Assembly: GCF_041435115.1 (NCBI RefSeq)
Contig: NZ_CP108046.1
Coordinates: forward strand, 3,410,001-3,474,000
From: Streptomyces sp. NBC_00289
Lineage (GTDB): Bacteria > Actinomycetota > Actinomycetes > Streptomycetales > Streptomycetaceae
Length of the DNA stretch: 64,000 nt
Direction of reading: 5' to 3'
Positions 16,825-25,447 of this stretch are shown here, in pieces. Below the pieces are notes generated by a model, which saw nothing but the letters and a program-made list of their open reading frames with translations, ran no database searches and was not told where the DNA came from. Within the stretch, counting starts at the first letter, position 1. Each line of letters opens with the position of its first letter. The position numbers and the translations under genes were made by a program.

Positions 16825-19800
16825 CTAGCGGAGGCGCTGGGAGATGACCTTCGACACACCGTCGCCCTGCATGGACACGCCGTAGAGCGCGTCGGCGACC
16901 TCCATCGTGCGCTTCTGGTGCGTGATCACGATCAGCTGCGAGGCTTCCTGGAGCTCCTGCATGATCCGGATCAGCCGCTGCAGGTTGGTGTCGTCGAGCG
17001 CCGCCTCGACCTCGTCCATGACGTAGAACGGGCTGGGCCGCGCCTTGAAGATCGACACCAGCAGCGCGACGGCCGTCAGCGACCGCTCACCACCGGAGAG
17101 CAACGAGAGCCGCTTGACCTTCTTGCCCGGCGGCCGCGCCTCGACGTCCACACCCGTGGTCAGCATGTTGTCGGGGTCGGTCAGCACGAGCCGTCCGTCG
17201 CCGCCCGGGAACAGCCGGCTGAAGACGCCCTCGAACTGCCGCGCGGTGTCCCGGTAGGCCTCGGTGAAGACCTGCTCGACGCGCTCGTCGACCTCCTTGA
17301 TGACCTGGAGCAGGTCGGCGCGGGTCTTCTTCAGGTCCTCGAGCTGCTCACTGAGGAACTTGTGACGCTCCTCCAGCGCCGCGAACTCCTCCAGAGCGAG
17401 CGGGTTGACCTTCCCGAGCTGCTGGTACGCGCGCTCGGCCACCTTGAGGCGCTTCTCCTGCTCCGCCCGGACGAACGGCCGGGGCTGGTTGCGGGGGTCC
17501 TCAGGGTCCTCCGGCAGTTCCTCGCCCTCGGCGGGGGGCGAGGGCGGCACCAGTTGGCGGGGGCCGTACTCAGCCACGAGCCCCGCCGGTTCGACACCGA
17601 GTTCCTCCAGCGCCTTGGTCTCCAGCTGCTCGATCCGCAGCCGCTTCTCGGCACCGAGTACCTCGCCGCGGTGAACCGAATCCGTCAACTTGTCGAGTTC
17701 CGCCTTGAGGTCGCGTCCCGCGCCGCGCGCGGCGGTCAGCTCCTGCTCGCGCCGGGCCTTGGCGGCCTCGGCCGCGGCCCGCTCCCGTTCCGCCCGGCCG
17801 AGCGACACCTCGACATGCGCGAGCACCTGGCGCGCGCCGGAGCCGACGGCCTCCGCCACGGCCGCCTCGTGCCGCAGCCGGGCCCGCCGCTGTTCGGCAC
17901 GCGCGCGTGCCTCGCGCTCCGCACGCGCTGCCCGGTCGAGCGACTCGGCCCGTCCGGCGAGCCCCTTGACCCGCTCCTCGTGGGTACGGGCCTGGAGCCG
18001 CGCCTCCATCTCGGTCTGCCGCGCGTTGGCCCCGTCGGCGGCGAGACGGTCCCGTACCGACGTGTCGGGCTCCTCCTCGACGGGCAACTCCTCGGCAACG
18101 GCGAGGCGTTCGGCGAGCTCCTCGGCCTCCTCCACGGCCCGGTCGAGCGCCTCCTGGGCGCGTACCGCGGCCGCGGTGGACCGCTCGGCCTCACCGGCCG
18201 CGCCCCGCGCCTGACCGGCGAGTCCGCCGAGCTGCTGGGCGACGGCCGACTTCTCGCGGTCCGCGGCCCGCCGCCGCTCCCCCAGTTCCTCGACCAGCGC
18301 GGCACACTCGCGGCGCCGCTCGACGGCCGCGTGCTGCGCCTCGGTGAGCTCCTCGCACCGCACGGCCAGCTCCTCGAGCTCGGCGGCGGCCTCGTCCACG
18401 GACGCCTGCACCTCGAGCAGACTGGGCGCCCCGGCCGACCCGCCGTGCGCGAAGTGCGCGCCCAGCAGATCGCCCTCGGCGGTCACCGCGGTCAGCTCGG
18501 GCCGCGCGTACACGAGGTCCTCGGCGTCCTCCAGGGTGCCGACCACGACGATCCCGCGCAGCAGCCGTCGTACGGCGGACATCAGCTCGGCGGGACCACG
18601 GACGAGATCGGCGGCGTACGGCGGTCCGCTCTCGCTCCGCGGCTCCCGCGGTACGTCGTCGGGGGCGCCGCTCAGCAGCAGTGCCGCCCGTCCCGCGTCC
18701 TGCTTGCGCAGCAGGCGGATCGCGTCGGCGGCGGCGGCCGGCGTGGTCACCGCGAGGGCGTCCGCCGCCGCGCCGAAGGCGGCGGCGAGGGCCACCTCGT
18801 GTCCCGGGGTCAAAGTCAGCAGCCCGGCGGCCGGGCCCAGCAGGCCGGTGAGCCGGTCCTGCGCGCCGATCAGCGCGCCGGTGCCGTCCTTGCGGCGCAG
18901 GCCGAGGGCGAGGGCCTCGTGGCGGGCCTGGGTCGCGGCGCGCCTGCGTTCCGCCGACGTGACCGCCTCGCGGGCCGCCGTCAGCGCGGCCTCCGCCTCC
19001 GCGAGCCGCTCTTTCGCCGTCTCGTGCCGCTCGGCGAGTTCCTGGTCTCCCGCGTCGAGGCCGTCGACCTCGGCCTTGAGCGTCTCGTACTCCTCCTGCG
19101 CGGCGACGGCCCGCTGCCGGGCCTCGTCGCGGGCGGTGGCCAGCCGGTCGATCTCGGCCTGGGCGGAGGCGGCGCGCGATCGGGCCGCGTTGACCTGGCC
19201 GTTCAGCCGGGCCAGGCCCTCGCGCCGGTCGGCGATGGCACGGGCGACGTCCTTCAGGCGCCGTTCCTCGTGGGTCAGTTCGCGTTCCAGGTCGGCGCGG
19301 TGGGCGACGGTGTCCTCCAGCGCCCGCTCGGCGGCCTCCAGGGCCGCTTCGAGTTCGGCCTCCTGCTCGCGGATCCGGGCGGCCTCGCGCTCCATGTCCT
19401 CGGGGTCGCGGCCGCGCCGCTCCTCGGCCGGCGCGGAGGTGGCGCTCTTCACCCGGGCGTCGGCCAGCGAGACGGTGCCACGCACCCGTTCGGCGAGCTG
19501 GGAGAGCTCGTACCAGGTCTGCTGGGCGCGCTGGAGGCGCGGGGTGAGCTGCCGTACCTCGTCCTCCAGGAGCGCCTCGCGCTGCGCGGCCTGCTTCAGC
19601 TCGCGCTCGGCGGTCTCCTTGCGTTGCTTGAGAGCGGCCTCGTCGGCGATCTCGGCCGTGAGCGCCTCGCGCAGCCGTACCAGGTCGTCGGCGAGGAGCC
19701 GCAGGCGCGCGTCGCGGAAGTCGGCCTGGATCACCGCGGCCCGGCGGGCGACCGCGGCCTGTCGGCCCAGGGGTTTGAGCTGCCGCCGCAGTTCGTCGGT

Positions 19801-20382
19801 CAGGTCCTGCACGCGCGCGAGGTTGGCCTTCATCGCGTCCAGCTTCCGCAGCGCCTTCTCCTTGCGCTTGCGGTGCTTGAGGACGCCGGCGGCCTCCTCG
19901 ATGAAGGCGCGACGGCCCATGGGATCGGCGTGCAGCACGGAGTCCAGCTGGCCCTGGCCGACGATGACGTGCATCTCGCGGCCGATGCCGGAGTCGGAGA
20001 GGAGTTCCTGGATGTCGAGGAGACGGCAGGTGTCGCCGTTGAGCTGGTACTCGCTGCCGCCGTTGCGGAACATGATCCGCGTGATGGTGACCTCGGCGTA
20101 CTCGATGGGCAGGGCCCCGTCGGAGTTGTCGATGGTCAGGGACACCTCGGCGCGGCCCAGCGGGGGGCGGCCGGTGGTGCCGGCGAAGATGACGTCCTCC
20201 ATCTTGCCGCCGCGCAGCGACTTGGCGCCCTGTTCGCCCATGACCCAGCTGAGGGCGTCCACCACGTTGGACTTGCCCGAGCCGTTCGGTCCCACGACGC
20301 ACGTGATGCCCGGCTCGAACCGGAGCGTTGTCGCCGAGGCGAACGACTTGAACCCGCGGAGGGTCAGGGCCTTGAGGTGCAC
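16825..20382 (-). CDS. smc: Chromosome segregation ATPase SMC
   Basis: 1185 aa, matching Streptomyces SMC. It compacts and segregates chromosomes with ScpA/ScpB, which are not in this window. The head has Walker A GPNGSGKSNVVDALSW (residues 32-47) and a conserved DPMGRRAFIEEAAGV stretch. Two long coiled coils (about 170-500 and 670-1010) surround a hinge near 520-660 (AFGAAADALAV, LLGAHFAHGG). The C-terminal head has LLSGGERSLTAVALL and VMDEVEAALDD (Walker B). The GTG at 20382 (VHLKALTLRGFKSF) is the family start; upstream in-frame codons are not conserved-looking. It precedes glcP by 235 bp. Confidence 0.97.
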   Translation of the reverse strand: MHLKALTLRGFKSFASATTLRFEPGITCVVGPNGSGKSNVVDALSWVMGEQGAKSLRGGKMEDVIFAGTTGRPPLGRAEVSLTIDNSDGALPIEYAEVTITRIMFRNGGSEYQLNGDTCRLLDIQELLSDSGIGREMHVIVGQGQLDSVLHADPMGRRAFIEEAAGVLKHRKRKEKALRKLDAMKANLARVQDLTDELRRQLKPLGRQAAVARRAAVIQADFRDARLRLLADDLVRLREALTAEIADEAALKQRKETAERELKQAAQREALLEDEVRQLTPRLQRAQQTWYELSQLAERVRGTVSLADARVKSATSAPAEERRGRDPEDMEREAARIREQEAELEAALEAAERALEDTVAHRADLERELTHEERRLKDVARAIADRREGLARLNGQVNAARSRAASAQAEIDRLATARDEARQRAVAAQEEYETLKAEVDGLDAGDQELAERHETAKERLAEAEAALTAAREAVTSAERRRAATQARHEALALGLRRKDGTGALIGAQDRLTGLLGPAAGLLTLTPGHEVALAAAFGAAADALAVTTPAAAADAIRLLRKQDAGRAALLLSGAPDDVPREPRSESGPPYAADLVRGPAELMSAVRRLLRGIVVVGTLEDAEDLVYARPELTAVTAEGDLLGAHFAHGGSAGAPSLLEVQASVDEAAAELEELAVRCEELTEAQHAAVERRRECAALVEELGERRRAADREKSAVAQQLGGLAGQARGAAGEAERSTAAAVRAQEALDRAVEEAEELAERLAVAEELPVEEEPDTSVRDRLAADGANARQTEMEARLQARTHEERVKGLAGRAESLDRAARAEREARARAEQRRARLRHEAAVAEAVGSGARQVLAHVEVSLGRAERERAAAEAAKARREQELTAARGAGRDLKAELDKLTDSVHRGEVLGAEKRLRIEQLETKALEELGVEPAGLVAEYGPRQLVPPSPPAEGEELPEDPEDPRNQPRPFVRAEQEKRLKVAERAYQQLGKVNPLALEEFAALEERHKFLSEQLEDLKKTRADLLQVIKEVDERVEQVFTEAYRDTARQFEGVFSRLFPGGDGRLVLTDPDNMLTTGVDVEARPPGKKVKRLSLLSGGERSLTAVALLVSIFKARPSPFYVMDEVEAALDDTNLQRLIRIMQELQEASQLIVITHQKRTMEVADALYGVSMQGDGVSKVISQRLR

Positions 20383-20498
20383 GCCGCCGGACTCTACCTT
20401 CCGGGGATGTCTCACTCCATGAACCCGCGGTTTCACCCATGAACGCGAAGGGCACACCAGACGTTAAGGAAGTGAAAGGCTGCACGGGGGAAAGAAAG

Positions 20499-20523
20499 AA
20501 GGGACGCCTGAGCGGCGTCCCTT
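20499..20523. terminator. Hairpin after the 67-aa coiled-coil gene
   Basis: AAGGGACGCC (20499-20508) and GGCGTCCCTT (20514-20523) pair perfectly over 10 bp around TGAGC. It lies 70-100 bp past the leftward small gene and before smc, so the small gene is probably its own transcript. Confidence 0.75.
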
Positions 20524-20596
20524 GCAAATCTGACAACTTAGCGGTTGAGACAGGCCGCACAACCACTGCGTGAGCTGTCGTAGAGCGAGGCAGTGA

Positions 20597-20800
20597 TCAG
20601 GTGAGCGCGGGCTCCGCCTGGTGTGCGTCGATGCTCTCCATGATCCTGTCGTGAGAAGCGGCAGCCGCGAGCGTGTCGTTCTCGGCCTGGATCCGTACGA
20701 GCTCGGATTCCAGGTCCTGTACACGCTGCTGGAGCCGTCGCATCTCGGCGAGGAGTCGAGGGTCGGAGCCGCCGACGTAACCGAGAAGCGCCTTTGCCAT
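20597..20800 (-). CDS. Small coiled-coil protein, conserved hypothetical
   Basis: 67 aa: MAKALLGYVGGSDPRLL, then a leucine/heptad-rich helix (EMRRLQQRVQDLESELVRI) to about residue 43, and an alanine-rich tail. The ATG at 20800 has a strong GGAGG about ten bases upstream, which fixes the start. A terminator follows. Similar short proteins sit near smc/acylphosphatase in Streptomyces as far as I recall, but no function is known to me. The heptad pattern suggests a short dimeric coiled coil. It is too small and lacks basic patches for a clear DNA-binding call. Confidence 0.75.
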   Translation of the reverse strand: MAKALLGYVGGSDPRLLAEMRRLQQRVQDLESELVRIQAENDTLAAAASHDRIMESIDAHQAEPALT

Positions 20801-21181
20801 GATGGATGGTCCTCCACACTGAGTGACCGACCGAAGCGGTGTGGGTCGTGAGGGATTCGCACCCGCCGTGAATGACACTTTTGAGTTCGGGTTTGCCGTT
20901 CATCCATGCCAAACAGCTAAGGTGCGCGGGGTGCTTTCAGCGTCTCACCAAAAAGTTTGACGGTCAACACGATCACGCCCCGTATCGGCGGGCGACCCTG
21001 GGCGCGCGGCCGGAAACCGGCGGCGCTGCGACGCATGCGGGCCCTGGGGGCGTGGCGATCATCCTTGCGTGCGGAGCCTGTCGACGCAAGCGATTCTTGG
21101 CAACCACCAGGCCATTCCCGCTGAGCGGGGACATCGCCGGCGTGCGTTCCGGCTTCCGGCGGAGTGTGTTCCCGACCGGAC
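20801..21181. other. 381-bp intergenic region
   Basis: No convincing gene is seen between the acylphosphatase stop and the small coiled-coil gene, both leftward. The part next to 20800 must hold the small gene's promoter. GC falls around 20860-20960 compared with its surroundings, as expected for a promoter. No clear hairpin or known operator is recognised. Confidence 0.4.
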
Positions 21182-21463
21182 TCAACGGATGGCAAAGCCC
21201 TCGTAGCCGCCGCGTGGTGTGTCCCAGATCTCGGTGACACCGTCGACGCGGCCGGGCGTGTCGCTTCCCTGGAGCCAGGCGAGGAGACCTTCGCAACCCC
21301 GCCGGGGGCCTTCGGCGACCACCTGGACCCGTCCGTCGTCCAAATTGAGAGCAAAGCCACTCACGCTGCCGATCTCCAGGGCCTTGGCCCGGGTGAACCA
21401 GCGGAAACCCACGCCCTGTACGCGTCCACGCACCCAGGCGACCAGCCGTACATCCTCACTCAT
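21182..21463 (-). CDS. acyP: Acylphosphatase
   Basis: 93 aa, the normal size. It hydrolyses acyl phosphates such as acetyl phosphate or carbamoyl phosphate. The signature [13 protein letters not shown] (residues about 13-25) carries the phosphate-binding arginine, and [16 protein letters not shown] (about 37-52) carries the catalytic asparagine. The ATG at 21463 begins [11 protein letters not shown]. It diverges from the CAP-domain gene across 169 bp. In many actinobacteria acyP lies close to smc and mutM, as here. Confidence 0.95.
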   Translation of the reverse strand: MSEDVRLVAWVRGRVQGVGFRWFTRAKALEIGSVSGFALNLDDGRVQVVAEGPRRGCEGLLAWLQGSDTPGRVDGVTEIWDTPRGGYEGFAIR

Positions 21464-21547
21464 GGGTGCAACCTAACCGGACAATGTCCCTCGGGACACT
21501 TCCCTCCCTGGCGTCATGCGGTACCGTCCCCACCCAATGAATCTCAT

Positions 21548-21577
21548 ACGAAACTCACTTGATCGTGTGAGTTTCGT
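21548..21577. promoter_or_regulatory. 30-bp inverted repeat upstream of the CAP-domain gene
   Basis: ACGAAACTCAC (21548-21558) and GTGAGTTTCGT (21567-21577) are perfect 11-bp reverse complements around TTGATCGT. A further GTGAGTTT-like copy follows at 21576-21583. It lies about 55 bp before the CAP gene start and 85 bp before acyP. It could be an operator or a leader hairpin; no regulator is known to me for it. Confidence 0.55.
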
Positions 21578-21632
21578 GAGTTTGGTTGACCGGGGGGACG
21601 CGTCGACCGCCGAGGATGAGGAAGGCAAGGAC

Positions 21633-22847
21633 ATGGGACGCCACCGACGCTCCGCCGCCGGCCGCGCCGCCACGGGCCGCACCACGGGGGTCACGCAGAC
21701 GCGAGGCTCGTACACAGGCAGCCACGATCCGCTGGACTCGTACAACTTCGACCACGTCGCGGAGGGCTCCTACGTCCCGGGGCCCCGGGGCGCGTACGCG
21801 GACGAACGCGGCACGATGGGCATCGCCCCCTATCTGAACGCCGGCGGATACACCGAGCCCCCCGCCCCGGACACCGAGGTGTACGCCGAGCCGTACGCCG
21901 TGACCGACGAGGTGCACGCGGGGGCCTCCGCCAGGAGCGCCGCCTACCTCTTCGCGACGGACGACGACTACGCCACGGTCTTCCCGAACGACGGCTTCTC
22001 GCCCGGCGGGGACCGCGGGCGGTCGCACCGCCGTAAGCGCAAGGGCGTGACGCCGGTCCGCACCGGCCTGCTCGGAGTCTCCGCCGCGGTGGCGCTCGGC
22101 ACGGTCGCCGTCGCCACCGGCGCGGTGCCCGGGCTCGACAGCTACAAGCTCGGCGGGAACACCAACAGCGGCGAGAACGTGCAGGCCGCGGACTCGCCGA
22201 CCAACAGCGCCACCGAGCAGGGCGGTACGTCCGGCAGCGCGGGCAGCGTCGACAGCGGCAGCGGCAGCCGCGACGACGGCTCGTCGACGAGCCGCGACGC
22301 CGAACGCACCGCCTCACCGACGCCGTCCGTCTCGGCCTCGTCGGCCGCGCCGACCAAGACGCCGTCGAAGAAGCCGAAGACGACCCCGAGCAAGAAGCCG
22401 AAGACGACGCCTCCGGCCGCGGCCACCAAGGTTCCCGGGCAGAACAAGGCCCCGGCGACGGTGTCGGCGGAGGCCCAGGCCGGCGCCGAGGTGCTCAAGC
22501 TGGTCAACGAGGAGCGGGCGAAGATCGGCTGCAGCGCGCTGTCCGCCAACAGCTCGCTGTCGGAGCTGGCCACGGACTTCAGCGACGCCATGGCCGCGCA
22601 GGGCTTCTTCGACCACACCGACCCGAGCGGGGCCACTCCCTGGGACCGGGCCGAGAAGGCCGGGATATCCGGGCTGGGCGGCGAGAACATAGCCCGGGGC
22701 CAGGCCGACGCGGCCGCGGTGATGGAAGCCTGGATGGACAGCCCGGGACACAAGGCCAACATACTGAACTGCGACTTCAAGACGCTGGGCGTCGGCGTGC
22801 ACTTCGGGTCGGGTGGCCCGTGGTGGACACAGGACTTCGGATACTGA
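21633..22847 (+). CDS. Membrane-anchored CAP/SCP-domain protein
   Basis: 404 aa. A cytoplasmic N-terminal region (about 1-140) ends in a basic stretch (GRSHRRKRKG) and one membrane segment (GLLGVSAAVALGTVAVATGA, about 143-162). A serine/threonine/proline-rich outer linker follows with two TTPSKKPK-type repeats. The C-terminal CAP (SCP/PR-1) domain is at about 285-404, with HTDPSGATPWDRAEKAG, GGENIARGQ, MDSPGHKANIL and GGPWWTQDFGY. Such domains bind lipids or act on the cell envelope in other organisms; here the role is unknown. The ATG at 21633 with GAGGAAGG upstream is preferred to earlier in-frame starts. A strong inverted repeat lies just upstream. Confidence 0.85.
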   Translation: MGRHRRSAAGRAATGRTTGVTQTRGSYTGSHDPLDSYNFDHVAEGSYVPGPRGAYADERGTMGIAPYLNAGGYTEPPAPDTEVYAEPYAVTDEVHAGASARSAAYLFATDDDYATVFPNDGFSPGGDRGRSHRRKRKGVTPVRTGLLGVSAAVALGTVAVATGAVPGLDSYKLGGNTNSGENVQAADSPTNSATEQGGTSGSAGSVDSGSGSRDDGSSTSRDAERTASPTPSVSASSAAPTKTPSKKPKTTPSKKPKTTPPAAATKVPGQNKAPATVSAEAQAGAEVLKLVNEERAKIGCSALSANSSLSELATDFSDAMAAQGFFDHTDPSGATPWDRAEKAGISGLGGENIARGQADAAAVMEAWMDSPGHKANILNCDFKTLGVGVHFGSGGPWWTQDFGY

Positions 22848-23018
22848 GGTAACCGCAGGTCAGAGAGCTAAGAACCCTCCTGGGCCGCCTCAGGGCCGTC
22901 GCTTGCAGGCTGATCGTCCGCGTCGGCCGCCCGACAACAGTCCTACCTCAACGACTCCTCATCGCCCCAACCACGACAGCGTGGTCAGATCGCTGTTGAG
23001 ACGTCTGGCCGACCGCGC

Positions 23019-23396
23019 CTACGGGTGCGTGTCCGTGATCGCGATGACCTCGTCGAGCTGGTCCAGGGCGGCCTGCAGGTCGTCGATCTTGGCCTGGATG
23101 CGCTCACGCTCGGCTCGCAGCATGGCTCGTTGCTGGGCGTCGGTGTGCCCGGCGTCCCAGCACGGCAGGAGTTCGGTGATCCTTCGGCTGGTGAGGCCGG
23201 CCGCGAACATCTGCTGGAAGAAGCGGACCAGGGCGATGGCGTCCTGCCGGTACAGGCGCTGGCCGGACGGGCTGCGCTCCGGGATGAGCAGCCCTTGCTG
23301 CTCGTAGTAGCGCACGGCGCGCACTGAGACGCCGGCACCTCGCGCCACCTCGCCGATGCGGATCAACCGCTCGGCTGCGGCCACTGTGACAGTCAT
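23019..23396 (-). CDS. MerR-family transcriptional regulator
   Basis: 125 aa. The N-terminal winged helix-turn-helix has IGEVARGAGVSVRAVRYYEQ (about 14-33) and LIPERSPSGQRLYRQDAI. A dimerisation coiled coil ends the protein (ERERIQAKIDDLQAALDQLDE). One cysteine lies in ELLPCWDAG. The effector domain is minimal, as in short MerR proteins that sense small molecules or redox state. The ATG at 23396 has GAGAGGAA upstream. It diverges from an SDR gene, and the palindrome CTGACGCTAGCGTCAG sits in the over-long spacer of the SDR promoter, the classical MerR arrangement. Confidence 0.9.
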   Translation of the reverse strand: MTVTVAAAERLIRIGEVARGAGVSVRAVRYYEQQGLLIPERSPSGQRLYRQDAIALVRFFQQMFAAGLTSRRITELLPCWDAGHTDAQQRAMLRAERERIQAKIDDLQAALDQLDEVIAITDTHP

Positions 23397-23433
23397 GGTG
23401 ATTCCTCTCACCCCTGGCCCTGGCGGCCAGCAC

Positions 23434-23465
23434 TTGCCTCTGACGCTAGCGTCAGGTTTTAGCGT
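23434..23465 (+). promoter_or_regulatory. MerR-type promoter and operator of the SDR gene
   Basis: TTGCCT (23434-23439) and TAGCGT (23460-23465) are separated by 20 bp, the long spacer typical of MerR-activated promoters. The spacer contains the perfect 16-bp palindrome CTGACGCTAGCGTCAG (23440-23455). The SDR start codon at 23473 is so close that the mRNA would be leaderless or nearly so. Confidence 0.65.
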
Positions 23466-23472
23466 ACCGGCC

Positions 23473-24201
23473 ATGGATATCAACAACTCCGTCGCCCTTG
23501 TCACCGGAGCCAACCGCGGCCTGGGCCGCGCCTTCGCCCAGCGCCTGCTCGAACGGGGCGCCCGTAAGGTCTACGCGACGGCCCGCCGACCGGAGACCGT
23601 GGACCTGCCCGGGGTCGAGGTGCTGCCCCTCGACATCGCCGATCCCGCATCCGTGAGGGCCGCCGCCGAGGCCGCCCCGGACGTCTCGCTCCTCATCAAC
23701 AACGCGGGAATCAATACGGGGACCGACCTGGTGACCGGTTCGCTGGACGCGGTGCGGCACGAGCTGGAGACCAACATGTTCGGCCACCTGGGAATGATCC
23801 GGGAGTACGCGCCGGCGCTCGCCAGGAACGGCGGGGGCGCGATCGTCAACGTCCTCTCCGCCATGTCGTGGTTCGGCGGCAAGGGCGCCAATGCCTACCA
23901 CCTGACCAAGGCCGCCGCCTGGGCCATGACCAACGGCGTCCGCCTGGAGCTCGCCGAGCAGGGCACGCTCGTCACAGCGGTACACCTCGGCCTGGCCGAC
24001 ACCGACATGGCGGCGGGCTGGCCCGTGGACAAGATCGCTCCGTCGGATCTGGCCGACGCGGCGCTCGACGGTGTTGAGGCGGGCTGCGCCGAGGTCCTCG
24101 CCGACCAGTGGAGTCGGGACGTCAAGTCCCGTCTGCCGCTGACGCCGGAAGAGTTCAACGCCGCAATGGACCGCGCCCTGGCGGCCCTGATGGCGGCCTG
24201 A
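23473..24201 (+). CDS. Short-chain dehydrogenase/reductase
   Basis: 242 aa, classical SDR length. The cofactor motif is VTGANRGLGRAFAQRLL (TGxxxGxG, residues about 10-26), with LLINNAGIN (NNAG, about 75-83). The catalytic residues are serine in VLSAMSWFGG and tyrosine/lysine in NAYHLTKAA (YxxxK, about 142-146). A basic residue pair after strand 2 (ATARRPE) suggests NADP(H). The substrate is unknown. It is controlled by the divergent MerR regulator through an operator overlapping its promoter, so it is probably induced by the compound it detoxifies or by a related signal. Confidence 0.88.
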   Translation: MDINNSVALVTGANRGLGRAFAQRLLERGARKVYATARRPETVDLPGVEVLPLDIADPASVRAAAEAAPDVSLLINNAGINTGTDLVTGSLDAVRHELETNMFGHLGMIREYAPALARNGGGAIVNVLSAMSWFGGKGANAYHLTKAAAWAMTNGVRLELAEQGTLVTAVHLGLADTDMAAGWPVDKIAPSDLADAALDGVEAGCAEVLADQWSRDVKSRLPLTPEEFNAAMDRALAALMAA

Positions 24202-24296
24202 GGGGCCCCTCGGGCCGCACGGACTCCGGTCGGCCGCTTCTGCTGCCGTTCGGCGGTCAGCCCGGGTAGCCCCTGGGCAGCGGTCGGGCCGGTCGC

Positions 24297-24881
24297 TCAG
24301 GCCGCCGCGCTGCCCCGCAGGAAGACCTTCGCCGTCTCGGCGACCCGGCGTCCGAGGTGCTCCGCCGTCGCCAGATCCGCCTTGTGGACGGCCTCCGGGC
24401 CCTCGTCGACGTTGCTCTGCGCGGCGGCGCCCGCGAAGACGCCGAGGCGGTTGAGGTCGTTCTCGGAGCCGGCGCTGTTGTTCCAGCCCGGGTGCAGACC
24501 CAGGTTGACCCAGTGCATGCCGTGCTGCCCGGCGAGGATCTGGAAGAACTGCAGGGTGTGCAGCTTGTCGCCGCTCTTGGAGCCCGAGTTGGTGAAACCC
24601 GCGGCCAGCTTGTCCTTCCAGTCCTGCCCGAACCAGCGCTTCGAGGACGCCTCCGCGAACACGTGGAAGGCCCCGGAAGCGGTGCCCATGTAGGTCGGCG
24701 AGCCGAAGACGATCGCGTCGGAGCCGTCGAGGGCGGCCCACTGCTCGTCGGTGATGCCGGCGACGTCGATCAGGTGCGCTTCGGCGCCCGCGTCGGCGGC
24801 CCCGGCACGGACGGCCTCGGCGAGGACGGCGGTGTGGCCGTGGCCGGAGTGGTAGGCGATGGAGACAACGGGGGTGGTCAC
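24297..24881 (-). CDS. Flavodoxin-family NAD(P)H:quinone oxidoreductase (WrbA-like)
   Basis: 194 aa. The flavodoxin fold is indicated by the FMN phosphate loop IAYHSGHGHTAVLAEAV (about 8-24), FGSPTYMGTASG (about 59-70) and the tail FTNSGSKSGDK (about 95-105). WrbA-like enzymes reduce quinones by two electrons and avoid radical formation. The GTG at 24881 has GAGGAG upstream. It diverges from an HxlR-type regulator with a perfect inverted repeat in the shared 130-bp gap, so redox or quinone-responsive control is likely. Confidence 0.88.
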   Translation of the reverse strand: MTTPVVSIAYHSGHGHTAVLAEAVRAGAADAGAEAHLIDVAGITDEQWAALDGSDAIVFGSPTYMGTASGAFHVFAEASSKRWFGQDWKDKLAAGFTNSGSKSGDKLHTLQFFQILAGQHGMHWVNLGLHPGWNNSAGSENDLNRLGVFAGAAAQSNVDEGPEAVHKADLATAEHLGRRVAETAKVFLRGSAAA

Positions 24882-24951
24882 AGTTCGTACTCCTCAGGGT
24901 TCCCACGAGCGCAACAGGAAGCAGCAGCTCACCAGCGGTATGGAAAGGTAA

Positions 24952-24988
24952 GCACTAACTTCTAGTTAGTGCAACCTGTTGGTTAGCG
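24952..24988. promoter_or_regulatory. HxlR-type operator between flavoprotein and regulator genes
   Basis: GCACTAACT (24952-24960) and AGTTAGTGC (24964-24972) form a perfect 9-3-9 inverted repeat. A further half-site-like GGTTAGCGC follows at 24981-24989. It lies about 70 bp before the flavoprotein gene and 40 bp before the regulator gene, well placed to repress both. Confidence 0.7.
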
Positions 24989-25011
24989 CTGCGTTCGAGT
25001 ACGCTTGACGC

Positions 25012-25428
25012 ATGAACATCACGCAGGAGGCCACGGAGGTGCGGGACCTGCCCTACGACGTGTTCGCCAGGGCCTGTCCTTCGCGCGGCACGCTCGAACA
25101 CGTCACGGGCCGCTGGGGCGCACTCACGCTCGGCGCCCTGCACGAGGGCTCGCTCCGCTTCAACGAGTTGCGCCGTCGCGTCGACGGGGTGAGCGAGAAG
25201 ATGCTGTCCCAGACGCTGCACGCGCTGGAGCGGGACGGCCTGGTACGCCGCGACGCCCAGCCCACGAATCCGCCCCGGGTGGACTACGAGCTGACCGTAC
25301 TGGGCCGCGCGGTCGCCGAGCGCCTGATCACCCTCATCGAGTTCGTGGAGGGGCGCATGGACGACGTACTCGAAGCACGCCGACGCTACGACGAGACGCG
25401 CCAGGACGGACCTTCCAAGCCCGCGTGA
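25012..25428 (+). CDS. HxlR-family winged-helix regulator, likely thiol/quinone sensor
   Basis: 138 aa. The HxlR winged helix is visible: LEHVTGRWGALTLGALHEG, RFNELRRRVDGVSEKMLSQTL and ALERDGLVRRDAQ. Cysteine 22 (ARACPSRGTLE) sits where redox-sensing relatives such as YodB, CatR and HypR of B. subtilis have their conserved N-terminal cysteine. The ATG at 25012 opens MNITQEATEV. It diverges from a flavodoxin-type quinone reductase and its gap holds a strong inverted repeat, so it most likely represses the reductase until oxidised or alkylated. Ligand is inferred, not shown. Confidence 0.88.
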   Translation: MNITQEATEVRDLPYDVFARACPSRGTLEHVTGRWGALTLGALHEGSLRFNELRRRVDGVSEKMLSQTLHALERDGLVRRDAQPTNPPRVDYELTVLGRAVAERLITLIEFVEGRMDDVLEARRRYDETRQDGPSKPA

Positions 25429-25447
25429 CGCCGGGCACCGCAGGGCG

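Noticed and set aside
16918..20442. A 1174-codon open frame antisense to smc
   Set aside because: Low-complexity product, no family resemblance, and the SMC frame on the other strand is complete and conserved.
20464..20907. Overlapping reading frames around the 67-aa gene
   Set aside because: They cross the terminator hairpin and lack ribosome binding sites; the 67-aa frame has a strong one.
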